Assembly (NCBI RefSeq): GCF_043757465.1
Contig: NZ_JAYVPL010000158.1
Coordinates: forward strand, 124,001-188,000
DNA from: Armatimonas sp043757465
GTDB taxonomy: Bacteria > Armatimonadota > Armatimonadia > Armatimonadales > Armatimonadaceae
Direction: 5' to 3'
Length of the DNA: 64,000 nt
The position numbers and the translations under genes are program-made. Position 1 is the first letter of the stretch. Each line of letters starts with the position of its first letter. The notes under the pieces are model-generated. The model was not told where the DNA came from, did not search any database, and was given only the letters and a program-made list of their open reading frames with translations. Below, piece after piece: positions 43,275-52,963 of the stretch.

Positions 43275-44851
43275 GCACCGGAATTCTCGTTCTCTTACTT
43301 ACCCTGGCCCTTGCACTGCCCCTCACGGTTCACGCGGCAGAGAAGCCCAATGTCGTGCTGATTCTTGCCGATGACATGGGCTGGTCGGATCTGGGCTGCT
43401 ACGGCAGCGAGATTAAGACCCCGAACCTAGACACGCTCGCCAAGAATGGCCTGCGCTTCACGCAGTTCTACAACACCGCACGCTGCTGGCCAAGCCGAGC
43501 GGGTCTGCTCACGGGCTACTACGCTCAGCAGGTGCGCCGCGATACAGTTCCAGGGATTAAGAGTGGCAATGCGGGCGTGCGCCCCGAGTGGGCACCGCTA
43601 CTCTCGACACGGCTGAAGTCGCTCGGCTACCGCTCTTACCACTCGGGGAAGTGGCATATTGATGGCAAGCCGCTGCAAAATGGCTTCGATCACAGCTACA
43701 GCCTGCAAGACCACGACCGCTACTTTGCCGCGAAAGAGCATACCGAGGACGACAAGCCGCTTCCCGAGATGGACCCGAAGAGCGGCTACTACTCCACGAC
43801 CTATATCGCCGACCATGCGATTAAGTGCTTGAAAGAGCACGAGGCAAAGTACAAGAGCCAGCCGTTTTTTACCTATCTCGCGTTCACGTCGCCGCACTTT
43901 CCGGTTCAGGCGCTTCCTGAGGATATTGAGCGTTATAAGAATGCCTACATCAAAGGCTGGGACGAGCTTCGCACGGTGCGCTATGCCAAGCAAAAGAAGC
44001 TTGGAATTGGTGCCAGTAAGCTCTCGGAGATCGAGCGCGAGGTGGGGCCGCCGTATGCGTTCCCTGATGCCATTAAGAAGCTCGGCCCTAATGAGGTCAA
44101 CCGGCCCGTTGCTTGGGACTCGCTGACCAAAGAGCAGAAGGCGTTTCAAGCGACCAAGATGGCGATCCACGCCGCGATGGTGGACCGAATGGACCGCGAA
44201 ATCGGGCGCGTGCTAGCGCAAGTAAAAACGATGGGCGCGGAGGACAACACGCTCGTTCTGTTTCTCTCCGACAACGGAGCGAGCGCCGAGATGATGGTGC
44301 GCGGCGACGGCAACGACCAATCGCTCCCAATGGGTGCCGACGGGACTTTCCTCAGTATCGGCCCCGGCTGGTCGAGCCTTTGCAATACCCCGCTCCGTCG
44401 CCACAAGACCTGGGTGCACGAGGGCGGCATCTCCACTCCGCTAATCGTGAGCTGGCCCAAGGGGATTTCGGCCAATAACGCACTTCGCACAGCTCCCGCA
44501 CACTTAGTGGACGTCGTGCCGACGATCTTAGAGCTGGCCGGGGGAAACACAGCACTCGGCCACGCCGCACCAGGCAAGAGCCTGACGCCGTTATTCGCCG
44601 CCGACACTGGCCTTACCCACGACTCGCTCTGGTGGGCACATGAGGGCAACCGCGCCTTGCGTGTTGGAGACTGGAAGATTGTCGCGGCAGGCAAAGACGC
44701 GCCGTGGGAGCTCTACAACCTCAAGGAAAGCCGCGCGGAGACGGAGAACTTAGCCCAAAAGCACCCGGAGCGTGTGAAAGAAATGGCCGCGCTCTGGCAG
44801 GCGCAGTGGGATGCCTACGTGAAACAGGCGCTAGAGAAAACGAAAGAGTAA
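43271..44851 (+). CDS. Exported arylsulfatase-type sulfatase (paralogue of the 31262 gene)
   Basis: 526 residues. Signal peptide of about 22 residues (core LVLLLTLALALPL, ending HAA). PNVVLILADDMGWSDLGCYG, then FYNTARCWPSRAGLLTGYYA with nucleophile C72 and a full CxPxR motif. FLSDNGASAEMMVRGDGND is the metal block. The high similarity to 31262 across the whole length indicates duplication; this copy carries an export signal and the other does not, so the two may work in different compartments. Ends 3 bp before the serine dehydratase gene. Confidence 0.93.
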   Translation: MSTGILVLLLTLALALPLTVHAAEKPNVVLILADDMGWSDLGCYGSEIKTPNLDTLAKNGLRFTQFYNTARCWPSRAGLLTGYYAQQVRRDTVPGIKSGNAGVRPEWAPLLSTRLKSLGYRSYHSGKWHIDGKPLQNGFDHSYSLQDHDRYFAAKEHTEDDKPLPEMDPKSGYYSTTYIADHAIKCLKEHEAKYKSQPFFTYLAFTSPHFPVQALPEDIERYKNAYIKGWDELRTVRYAKQKKLGIGASKLSEIEREVGPPYAFPDAIKKLGPNEVNRPVAWDSLTKEQKAFQATKMAIHAAMVDRMDREIGRVLAQVKTMGAEDNTLVLFLSDNGASAEMMVRGDGNDQSLPMGADGTFLSIGPGWSSLCNTPLRRHKTWVHEGGISTPLIVSWPKGISANNALRTAPAHLVDVVPTILELAGGNTALGHAAPGKSLTPLFAADTGLTHDSLWWAHEGNRALRVGDWKIVAAGKDAPWELYNLKESRAETENLAQKHPERVKEMAALWQAQWDAYVKQALEKTKE

Positions 44852-44854
44852 TTC

Positions 44855-46270
44855 ATGCTCGTCAGTATTTTTAACGATGTCCTCGGCCCCGTGATGCGCG
44901 GGCCGTCTAGCTCGCACTGCGCGGCGGCGCTGCGCATTGGGCGGTTGGCGCGGGATCTGATGGGTGGCAAGATCAAAAAAGTGTTGGTGGAGTTTGATCG
45001 CAGCGGCTCGCTGCCGACCACACACGCCAGCCAGGGCTCGGACATGGGCCTCTTTGGCGGCTTGCTCGGATGGGACGCCGCCGATAAGCGCCTGCCGGAT
45101 TCTGCAAAAGCGCTCCGAGAAGCAGGAATTGAGGTGTGCATCGAGACAGTGGATGTGGGCGACCCGCACCCCAATACCTACCGTTTAACGCTCACCAACG
45201 CCACCGAGACTCACACGCTCATCGCTATCTCCACCGGCGGCGGGATGATCGAGGTGCTCCGGATAGATGGCCACAAAGTCTCTTTTTTCGGCGACCGCGC
45301 GGAGCCGTTGGATGCGCTGGGAATACCGGGGCGCACTCTTCAGCCCGTCTTGCCCGTGCTCACGCTCCCCAACTCTACCGTCCCGTTCAAGAGCGCCCTG
45401 GGAATGTTGCGCTACGACGCGGGCCGCGAGACGCCGCTCTGGAAGCTCGCCGCCGAGTACGAGATGCAGCGCGGTGGGCTGACCGAGTACGAGGTGCTTG
45501 CCAAGGCGCTGAATCTCATCCAGATTCTGCGCCGCTCGATTGCCCAGGGGATCGCCGGGACACACTACGAAGACCGGATTCTGGGGCACCAGTGTGGCAA
45601 GTTTGCGGAGAAGATGCAGGCGGGGACGTTGCTCGGGGGCGGGGCGCTGAATCGCATCGTGCTCTATGTCACGGCGCTGATGGAAGTGAAGAGTAGCATG
45701 GGCGTAATCGTCGCCGCCCCCACAGCGGGAGCCTGCGCCGCGCTTCCCGGTGCCGTGATCGCGATGGCGGAGGAGCTGGGTCTGGATGAAATAGAGATGG
45801 CGAAGGCGTTTCTAGCGAGCGGCCTGATCGGGGTGTTTATCGCCACGCGCTGGAGCTTTGCGGCGGAAGTGGGGGGGTGCCAGGCCGAGGGTGGCTCGGC
45901 GGCATGCATGGCAGCGGCAGCCCTAGTGCAGCTCGGCGGGGGGACACTCACGCAATCGCTCGCGGCGGCGTCAATGGCACTGCAAAACATGCTCGGCCTG
46001 ATCTGCGACCCCATCGCCAACCGTGTGGAGGCCCCGTGTTTAGGTAAAAACGTCATGGCCGCCAGCAATGCGCTCTCGTGTGCCAACATGGCTCTCTCCG
46101 GCTACGACCCACTGATTCCCCTTGATGAAGTGATCGAGACCGCCAAGCGCGTCTCCGCCCAGATGCCCCGTGAGCTGCGCTGCACCAACCTTGGGGGACT
46201 CTCCATCAGCCCTACCTCGCAAGCGATCGAGGAGCGCCTCGTGCAGCTCCAGCTCCGGAGACAAAATTGA
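44855..46270 (+). CDS. sdaA: L-serine ammonia-lyase, iron-sulfur type (beta and alpha domains fused)
   Basis: 471 residues. The N-terminal beta domain (GPVMRGPSSSHCAAALRIGR, then SLPTTHASQGSDMGL) is followed by an ACT-like region. The catalytic alpha domain has APTAGACAALPGAVIAMAEE, GGCQAEGGSAACMAAAAL and CDPIANRVEAPCLGKN, whose cysteines bind the oxygen-labile [4Fe-4S] cluster. It converts serine to pyruvate and ammonia in the cytoplasm. It lies inside the sulfatase run with 3 bp and TGATG spacing, so it is co-expressed with it. A plausible reason is use of serine released from O-glycosylated protein. That is inference. Confidence 0.92.
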   Translation: MLVSIFNDVLGPVMRGPSSSHCAAALRIGRLARDLMGGKIKKVLVEFDRSGSLPTTHASQGSDMGLFGGLLGWDAADKRLPDSAKALREAGIEVCIETVDVGDPHPNTYRLTLTNATETHTLIAISTGGGMIEVLRIDGHKVSFFGDRAEPLDALGIPGRTLQPVLPVLTLPNSTVPFKSALGMLRYDAGRETPLWKLAAEYEMQRGGLTEYEVLAKALNLIQILRRSIAQGIAGTHYEDRILGHQCGKFAEKMQAGTLLGGGALNRIVLYVTALMEVKSSMGVIVAAPTAGACAALPGAVIAMAEELGLDEIEMAKAFLASGLIGVFIATRWSFAAEVGGCQAEGGSAACMAAAALVQLGGGTLTQSLAAASMALQNMLGLICDPIANRVEAPCLGKNVMAASNALSCANMALSGYDPLIPLDEVIETAKRVSAQMPRELRCTNLGGLSISPTSQAIEERLVQLQLRRQN

Positions 46271-47607
46271 TGACGCCTCCCAATATCGTCTTTATCCTCG
46301 CCGATGACCTCGGCATCTCCGACCTCGGATGTCAGGGAAGTACGTTCTACGAGACGCCAAACTTGGATAAACTAGCCCAGGAGGGAGTGCGCTTCACCAA
46401 CGCCTACGCCGCGTGTCCGGTCTGCTCACCCACACGGGCATCGGCTCTCACGGGCAAGTGGCCGCAACGTACAGGGGTGACGGACTATATCAATGCTTCC
46501 ATTGGCAAGCTTGGTGGGATGAAGCCTGGCTTTCCATTGCTCTGTCCTCCGGCGGCAGATCGCCTGAGCCTCTCCGAAACCACGATTGCCAAGAAGCTGC
46601 AAGCTGCAGGCTACGCGACGGGATTTGTGGGCAAGTGGCACCTCGGCGGCGAAGGGACACTCCCGGAGAACCATGGCTTTGACTTCAGTGTCGGCGGCGA
46701 CGACCGTGGTGGCAATGCGCATGTTGGCCCCACAAAGCTTCACAATCTGGAGGTTGCTTCAGGCGAGTGGGTGATGGAACGGCTGACCGATAAGGCCATT
46801 GAGTTTGTCGCGCAGAGCAAAGATAAGCCGTTTCTGCTCTGGTTCACTCCCTACGATCCGCACACTCCGTTAGTGGGCAAGCCGGAGCTCGTGAAGAAAT
46901 ACGAAGCCAAAGCCGCAAAGCTCACGGCGGAGTTCCGTGACGAGCTGCCCCGAAAAGACCGTCGTACGCAAACGCATGCTGTTTATGCCGCGATGCTGGA
47001 GGACATGGATCGTAATCTCGGGCGGCTCTTTGCGAAACTGCCCGCCCATACGCTCGTGATCTTCACCTCCGATAACGGCGGCCTCTCGACCTCGGAAGGT
47101 TCCCCAACCAGCAACGCGCCGTACCGTGCGGGCAAGGGCTGGCTCTACGAAGGTGGCATCCGCGAGCCGCTGCTCGTCAAGTGGCCCGGCGTCACCAAGC
47201 CTAACACCGTCAATGATACGCCCACGATAACTCCTGACTTCTTCCCGACGTTTCTCGAGGCCGCGGGTGTGCGCCCCGAAAAGCTTGATGGCGTCAGCTT
47301 GGTTCCCGCACTCAAGGGCAAGAAATCAGCGCCGCGTCCGCTTTTCTGGCACTATCCGCACTACGGCAACCAAGGCGGCGGTATGGCCGCGGCGATCCGC
47401 GAGGGCGACTGGAAGCTCATCGAATGGTTTGTGATTGGCCGTATCGAGCTCTACGACCTCAAGGCTGATCCCGGCGAGCAACGCAATTTAGCCGTGCAAG
47501 AGCCGGGGCGAGTGAGGGCAATGCAAGCGAAACTTCACAGGTGGCAGAAAGAGACAGGCGCAAAGTTCCCGATCAAAAATCCCACCCCCAAAAGTGAGGC
47601 GAAGTGA
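46270..47607 (+). CDS. Sulfatase without signal peptide (tandem paralogue of the next gene)
   Basis: 445 residues from the ATG at 46270, overlapping the serine dehydratase stop as TGATG. No signal peptide: MTPPNIVFILADDLGISDLG. Active-site motif CSPTR (C52), a full CxPxR. GKWHLGGEGTLPENHG, then FTSDNGGLSTSEGSPTSNAP and LYEGGIREPLLVKWPG. The LFWHYPHYGNQGG segment is shared with the next gene, as is the STFYET region near the N-terminus. The pair is a tandem duplication. GTGA overlap with the second copy. Confidence 0.9.
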   Translation: MTPPNIVFILADDLGISDLGCQGSTFYETPNLDKLAQEGVRFTNAYAACPVCSPTRASALTGKWPQRTGVTDYINASIGKLGGMKPGFPLLCPPAADRLSLSETTIAKKLQAAGYATGFVGKWHLGGEGTLPENHGFDFSVGGDDRGGNAHVGPTKLHNLEVASGEWVMERLTDKAIEFVAQSKDKPFLLWFTPYDPHTPLVGKPELVKKYEAKAAKLTAEFRDELPRKDRRTQTHAVYAAMLEDMDRNLGRLFAKLPAHTLVIFTSDNGGLSTSEGSPTSNAPYRAGKGWLYEGGIREPLLVKWPGVTKPNTVNDTPTITPDFFPTFLEAAGVRPEKLDGVSLVPALKGKKSAPRPLFWHYPHYGNQGGGMAAAIREGDWKLIEWFVIGRIELYDLKADPGEQRNLAVQEPGRVRAMQAKLHRWQKETGAKFPIKNPTPKSEAK

Positions 47608-48995
47608 GCACTCCCAACATTGTCTTTATTCTGATTGATGATCTTGGCTGGCGCGATCTGGGCTGCTACGGCTCGACGTTTTATGAGACACAAAACTTGG
47701 ATCGGCTGGCAGCGCAGGGAGTGCGTTTCACTCAGGCAACGGCTGCCTGCCCCGTCTGCTCCCCGAGTCGGGCGAGCTTGATGACGGGAAAGTGGCCCGC
47801 TCGCCTCGGGATCACGCAGTACATCCACGACAGTCCTGGCTCACGCGGAAAACTGGTAGATGCCCCGTTTGTGCGGGAGCTGGCTCATACGGAAGTGAGT
47901 GTAGCAAACGCACTGCGCGAGGGCGGCTATACAACCTGGCACGTGGGAAAGTGGCATTTAGGCAAAGAGAGCTTCTATCCCGAGACCCACGGCTTCGATG
48001 TCAATATCGGCGGCTGTCATATGGGCCACCCGCACCACGGCTACTTCAGCCCGTATCAGATTCCGACGCTCACTGATGGCCCCGAGGGCGAGTATCTCAC
48101 GGATCGCCTCACCGACGAAGCCATGGCGCTGGTCGAGCGGCACGTGCAGAGCGGCTCGGACAAACCCTTCTTTCTCAACTTCTGGCACTATGCGGTTCAT
48201 ACCCCGATTCAGGTTCCCGAGGCGCTGAAAGGAAAATACCTCGCCAAGGCAGCGGCGCTGGGGCTGGACAAAATTCCCCCATTTGAGGAGGGCGAGCCGT
48301 TTCCGACGGAAGAAAAACAGCACCTGCGTGTGCGCCGTCGCCGCCTCCAGTCTGACCCCGCCTATGCGGCGATGGTGGAGAACCTGGACACCAATATCGG
48401 GCGTTTGGTCGCACGGCTCCCGGAGAACACTGTCGTGATCTTCACCTCCGATAATGGCGGCCTCGCGACATCGGAGGGATCACCCACTTGTAACGCGCCC
48501 CTCGTCGAGGGCAAGGGCTGGATGTACGAGGGTGGGATTCGTGAGCCGCTGATCGTCTGGGAGCCTCGACGCTTCGCACCTCAGCTCTGTGAGACGCCGC
48601 TCAGTAGCCCGGACTTCTACCCCACGCTTCTGGAGCTTGCTGGGCTTACCCCTCGCCCGGAGCAGCACTGTGATGGCCGTAGCTTCGTCCCACTCCTGCA
48701 TGGAGAAACGCTCCCCGAGCGACCTCTTTTTTGGCACTATCCGCACTATGGAAATCAGGGCGGCACTCCGGGCGCTGCCGTTCGCCTTGGCCCGTGGAAG
48801 CTCATTGAGTTCTTTGAGGACAACCACTGCGAGCTCTATAATTTAGACGATGACCCGTCGGAACAGGAAAACGTTGCGCTGCAGAACACAGCTCGCGTAG
48901 CTCAGCTTCAAGATCTCCTGCACCGCTGGCAGGAAGAGGTCGCGGCAGTGCACCCGCTACCTAATCCCAAGTACGTGAAAGAAACAACATGCTAA
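47604..48995 (+). CDS. Sulfatase without signal peptide (tandem paralogue of the previous gene)
   Basis: 463 residues from a GTG inside the previous stop. No signal peptide: MSTPNIVFILIDDLGWRDLG. Active-site motif CSPSR (C52). GKWHLGKESFYPETHG, then FTSDNGGLATSEGSPTCNAP and MYEGGIREPLIVWEP. It shares most active-site blocks with its neighbour, but the linker parts (about residues 70-200) differ, so the two may take different sulfate positions. The GH20 gene starts 7 nt before its stop. Confidence 0.9.
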   Translation: MSTPNIVFILIDDLGWRDLGCYGSTFYETQNLDRLAAQGVRFTQATAACPVCSPSRASLMTGKWPARLGITQYIHDSPGSRGKLVDAPFVRELAHTEVSVANALREGGYTTWHVGKWHLGKESFYPETHGFDVNIGGCHMGHPHHGYFSPYQIPTLTDGPEGEYLTDRLTDEAMALVERHVQSGSDKPFFLNFWHYAVHTPIQVPEALKGKYLAKAAALGLDKIPPFEEGEPFPTEEKQHLRVRRRRLQSDPAYAAMVENLDTNIGRLVARLPENTVVIFTSDNGGLATSEGSPTCNAPLVEGKGWMYEGGIREPLIVWEPRRFAPQLCETPLSSPDFYPTLLELAGLTPRPEQHCDGRSFVPLLHGETLPERPLFWHYPHYGNQGGTPGAAVRLGPWKLIEFFEDNHCELYNLDDDPSEQENVALQNTARVAQLQDLLHRWQEEVAAVHPLPNPKYVKETTC

Positions 48996-51112
48996 TTCCT
49001 GCTCTGCTTGCGCTGGCTTCGGTGCCAGCCCTTGTCCCCAAGCCCGTCTCGCTGGTGCAAAGCCAGGGAGCCTTTGTGCTGGATGCAAAAATCGTCATCG
49101 GGGCCGATGCGGCGAGTCGCCCGGCGGCGGCGCTGCTCTCGGGCTGGCTGAAGCCAAGCCTGGGAAGTACGCTGAAAGTTGCCAGTAAAGGCAGTATCTC
49201 CCTTAAAGTGAATCCGGCGCTGACGGGGCTGGGAACCGAGGGCTACACGCTGGAGGTCAACCCCAAGGGCGTGAGCTTGAGCGCTCCCCGGTACGCCGGG
49301 ATTGTCAATGGTCTCCAGACCTTCCGCCAGCTCTTACCCACCGGAAAAGCGCCGACTCTGAGTGTCCCTGCCGTGAAGATCGAAGACCAGCCGACCTACA
49401 CCTGGCGCGGGATGATGCTCGATGTCTCGCGCTACTTTATGGACAAGACCTATGTCCTGCACTTCTTAGACATCATGGCAGCCCATAAGCTCAATGTCCT
49501 GCACCTGCACCTCATTGACGACCAAGGCTGGCGCGTGGAGATCAAGAAATACCCCAAGCTCACCGAGGTTGGAGGCTTTCGCGGCGAGGGTGCGGCACGG
49601 GAAGGTGGCTTCTACACGCAAGCGGACATCAAGGAAATGGTTGCCTACGCCGCCGCGCGCAACATCACGATTGTGCCGGAGATCGAGCTCCCTGCCCACA
49701 CGCTCTCGGCGGTGGCGGCCTACCCGTGGCTCTCCTGCACGGGCAAAGAACACAAGATGCCGACCGTGCACTTCATCTCCGATGATCTCTACTGTGCCGG
49801 AAAGCCGACCACTTGGGCATTTCTCAAAGACGTTCTCGACGAGCTGTGTGCTCTTTTTCCCTCGACCTACATCCATATCGGCGGCGATGAGGCCAAGTAC
49901 ACGAAATGGAAAACCTGCCCTGACTGCCAGAAAAAGAAGACGGAGCTGGGTCTCACCGACGAGAAAGCGCTCCAGGGCTGGATGACCCGTGAAGTTGAAG
50001 GGATCTTGGCGAAAAAAGGCCGACGGATTCTGGGCTGGGACGAGATCCTGCGCTGTGGGGTCAGTCCGACCGCGGGGATCATGCCCTGGGCCGATCCGAA
50101 GGCGGCGGGCGATGCGGCGCGTTCAGGAAACCCCGTGATGGTCGCCCTCACCGACCACTGCTACTTCGACATGCAGCAGAGTAAGCTACGCGGCGAGCTT
50201 CCCGGCGCGGGCTGGCGCAACCCGGTCACTCTGCAAGCCGCCTACGACTGGGATCCGATGCCCACGGGTCTGACACCGGCACAGCAGAAGAATATCATCG
50301 GCGTGCAGGGCTGCCTCTGGACCGACATGTTTCTGCACAAGCCTGAGATCAAGAAGCCTAGCCCCGCTCTCTACTGCGACTACTATTTACTTCCCCGAGC
50401 CGCCGCGCTCGCAGAAGTGGCCTGGACCCCGCAGGCCCAGCGCAATTTCCCCGACTTTATGCAGCGCATGCAGCGCCAGTATGTCCGCTATGCAGAGTCG
50501 GGCTGGAACTTCCGCCTCCCACTCCCCGAGGTCACGCGCAGTGGCAACGCAGTAACAGCAACTTGTCCCATTGAGGGAGGAACGGTTCGCTACACAACCG
50601 ATGGCTCCGATCCCACGGCAAGCTCGCCCGAGCTAAAAGGCTCTCTGACGGTTGTGCGCTTCGAGGACTTCAAGGCCATCACGCTCTCCCCGGATGGCAA
50701 GCGCACCAGCCTGATCTTCGAGACGCTCTCCCCGACCAATCAATTTCAGCAGTATGGTATCAAGCTCGGTGAGTGGAAGTTCGGGAAAGTGGGGGATCGC
50801 AAGGCGATCCCGGTAGACTTCGAGGCCACGGGGCTGATAACCGGCAATGGCGCCTACCAAGTGACTTTCGTCTACACGGGTGGCCGGGAGCGCCTCGATA
50901 TCGACAAAGTTGAGGTCTTCCGCAACGCCGAAACTCTCCCCCTGGCGACCGACACGCATCATGGCTTCACCGGCGGCGCAACGAAAGATAATGTCTACAC
51001 ACTCAAGCTCAACGGCTATGAGGCGGGCGCAGCGTTTAAAATCCGTGCCTATGTCTACGGCGACGAAGGCAGCGACTCTAATGGAGTCGTGCTGATCAAG
51101 AAGGTGGACTAG
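48989..51112 (+). CDS. GH20 beta-N-acetylhexosaminidase
   Basis: 707 residues with a short signal peptide. Residues ~15-130 are the GH20 N-terminal domain (PKPVSLVQSQGAFVLDAKI). The TIM barrel begins YTWRGMMLDVSRYFM and contains HLHLIDDQGWRVEI, ITIVPEIELPAHTLSAV and the catalytic HIGGDEA, with the Asp-Glu pair at residues 300-301 that supports substrate-assisted catalysis. GCLWTDMFLHKPEIKKP is the late conserved Trp segment. The C-terminal ~180 residues form a chitobiase-like domain (VRYTTDGSDPTASSPELKG) plus a beta sandwich. It removes terminal GlcNAc or GalNAc, including from glycosaminoglycan ends after desulfation. Overlaps the previous sulfatase by 7 nt. Confidence 0.95.
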   Translation: MLIPALLALASVPALVPKPVSLVQSQGAFVLDAKIVIGADAASRPAAALLSGWLKPSLGSTLKVASKGSISLKVNPALTGLGTEGYTLEVNPKGVSLSAPRYAGIVNGLQTFRQLLPTGKAPTLSVPAVKIEDQPTYTWRGMMLDVSRYFMDKTYVLHFLDIMAAHKLNVLHLHLIDDQGWRVEIKKYPKLTEVGGFRGEGAAREGGFYTQADIKEMVAYAAARNITIVPEIELPAHTLSAVAAYPWLSCTGKEHKMPTVHFISDDLYCAGKPTTWAFLKDVLDELCALFPSTYIHIGGDEAKYTKWKTCPDCQKKKTELGLTDEKALQGWMTREVEGILAKKGRRILGWDEILRCGVSPTAGIMPWADPKAAGDAARSGNPVMVALTDHCYFDMQQSKLRGELPGAGWRNPVTLQAAYDWDPMPTGLTPAQQKNIIGVQGCLWTDMFLHKPEIKKPSPALYCDYYLLPRAAALAEVAWTPQAQRNFPDFMQRMQRQYVRYAESGWNFRLPLPEVTRSGNAVTATCPIEGGTVRYTTDGSDPTASSPELKGSLTVVRFEDFKAITLSPDGKRTSLIFETLSPTNQFQQYGIKLGEWKFGKVGDRKAIPVDFEATGLITGNGAYQVTFVYTGGRERLDIDKVEVFRNAETLPLATDTHHGFTGGATKDNVYTLKLNGYEAGAAFKIRAYVYGDEGSDSNGVVLIKKVD

Positions 51113-52963
51113 ATGCTGCCATTTATGTATCTCGCTTCCCTCATGGTAAACGTGGGGGCAGAAAAACGCCCCAATATTGTCTTTATCCTCGCCGATGACC
51201 TCGGGTGGGCGGATACGGAGCTCTATGGCAAGACGAAGCTCTATAAAACGCCAAATTTGTTACGGCTTGCCAAGCGTGGGATGGTCTTCAGCCGGGCGTA
51301 CTCGGCGAGCCCGCTATGCTCCCCGACACGGGCGAGTATTCTCACAGGCCAGAGCCCGGCACGCATTGGGATCACGGCACCAAACTGCCACCTGCCCGAA
51401 GTGAAGCTTACTGCGTCGGTGCAGAAAAATGCGCCCGCGACGGCTAAGGCGCTTCAGTGTGAGAGTGCGACGAGATTAAATACCAGCTATGTGACTTTGG
51501 CGGAGACGCTGAAATCGGCGGGCTATGCGACCGCGCACTTTGGAAAGTGGCATCTGGGCGCGGAACCGTACTCGCCGCTCCAGCAGGGCTTTGACATTGA
51601 TCTGCCCCACACGCCTGGCCCCGGCCCGGCGGGAAGCTTTGTTGCCCCGTGGAAGTTTCCGAATTTCAAGGAGCGCACGCCCGCCGAGCATATCGAGGAT
51701 CGGATGGGAGATGAGGCCGTTGCCTGGATGGAAAAGAACAAAGATAAGCCGTTCTTTCTCAACTACTGGCAGTTCTCGGTGCACGCGCCCTTTGATGCGA
51801 AAAAGTCGCTGATCGAAAAATACAAAAGCTTGGTGGACCCGAAAGACCCCCAGCACAGCCCGACTTACGCTGCAATGGTGGAGTCCATGGACGACAGCGT
51901 GGGCAAGCTCCTAGACGCGTTGGATCGCCTGGGAATTGCCGATAAGACCGCCATTGTCTTTCTTGCCGACAACGGTGGCAATATGTACAATACGGTGGAC
52001 GGCACAACGCCCACGAGCAATGCCCCGCTTCGGGGCGGGAAAGCCACGGTCTACGAGGGGGGGATTCGGGTTCCGTGCATCGTGAGCTGGCCGAAATTGA
52101 CCAAGCCAGGCTCGCAGAGCGAGGCGATTGTCCAGAGCACGGACTTCTACCCAACGATTCAGGAGCTGCTCAAGCTCAAGCCCAAGAATAATCAGATCTT
52201 TGATGGGCGTAGCATCGCAAGTGCTCTGAGTGGGAAAGCGCTTGCTTCCAAGCCGATCTTTACCTACTTCCCACACAGCCCCAAGGTCCCGGATAGTCTG
52301 CCACCCGCCGTGACGGTTCACTCCGGTGACTGGAAGCTGATTCGGCTGTTTCACCAGGGGGAGAAGGGAGCGCATGGCTACCAGCTTTACAACCTCAAGG
52401 ATGATCTGAGTGAGGCGCACGATCTTGCCGCAAGCCAGCCCGAGCGCGTGAAGCAGCTCGATGCGCTGATTGAGGGATTTCTCAAAGACACGAGAGCTAT
52501 CGTGCCACTTCCCAATCCCACTTACAATGCAAAGGCAAAACCCACCACGGAAACAGCACCCGTCGCCGACCCACTGGAGGGATGGAAGGCACGTGGCTGT
52601 GAGGTGACGGTTAAAAATGGCATCGTGACCCTCACGGGAACCGGTCCCACGCCGTTTCTGGGGTTCGCCGCCGGGAAGCTAGGCGGCCCGACCGTTGTCT
52701 CGCTACGGGTTCGGAGCATCGCGGGCGGCGCAGGTAAGGTCGAGTGGCTTCCCACGCCACAGGACACGGATAAGGCAAAGTCCGTTCTGTTTAACCTCAA
52801 GGCTAGCGAGGAGTGGCAAGAACTTACCGTCACGCTTCCCGCCGAAGGGGCTCTAGGCATTTTACGGCTCTACCTGCCCGCACAAAAAGAGCCTCTTATG
52901 CTAGATTGGATTGCGGTAAAACCCACGCAGGGGAGACCACAACGCTGGAGCTTCGACAAATGA
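51113..52963 (+). CDS. Sulfatase with C-terminal beta-sandwich domain
   Basis: 616 residues, adjacent to the GH20 stop. Short hydrophobic N-terminus (MLPFMYLASLMVNVGA) that may be a signal peptide. RPNIVFILADDLGWADTELY, active-site CSPTR (C69), GKWHLGAEPYSPLQQG, then FLADNGGNMYNTVDG and VYEGGIRVPCIVSWP. After about residue 470 a domain of ~145 residues with the order VTLTGTGPTPFLGFAAGKLG and LRVRSIAGGAGKVEWLPT resembles a carbohydrate-binding beta-sandwich. It may hold the enzyme on polymer. The short relic gene starts inside its stop (ATGA). Confidence 0.9.
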   Translation: MLPFMYLASLMVNVGAEKRPNIVFILADDLGWADTELYGKTKLYKTPNLLRLAKRGMVFSRAYSASPLCSPTRASILTGQSPARIGITAPNCHLPEVKLTASVQKNAPATAKALQCESATRLNTSYVTLAETLKSAGYATAHFGKWHLGAEPYSPLQQGFDIDLPHTPGPGPAGSFVAPWKFPNFKERTPAEHIEDRMGDEAVAWMEKNKDKPFFLNYWQFSVHAPFDAKKSLIEKYKSLVDPKDPQHSPTYAAMVESMDDSVGKLLDALDRLGIADKTAIVFLADNGGNMYNTVDGTTPTSNAPLRGGKATVYEGGIRVPCIVSWPKLTKPGSQSEAIVQSTDFYPTIQELLKLKPKNNQIFDGRSIASALSGKALASKPIFTYFPHSPKVPDSLPPAVTVHSGDWKLIRLFHQGEKGAHGYQLYNLKDDLSEAHDLAASQPERVKQLDALIEGFLKDTRAIVPLPNPTYNAKAKPTTETAPVADPLEGWKARGCEVTVKNGIVTLTGTGPTPFLGFAAGKLGGPTVVSLRVRSIAGGAGKVEWLPTPQDTDKAKSVLFNLKASEEWQELTVTLPAEGALGILRLYLPAQKEPLMLDWIAVKPTQGRPQRWSFDK

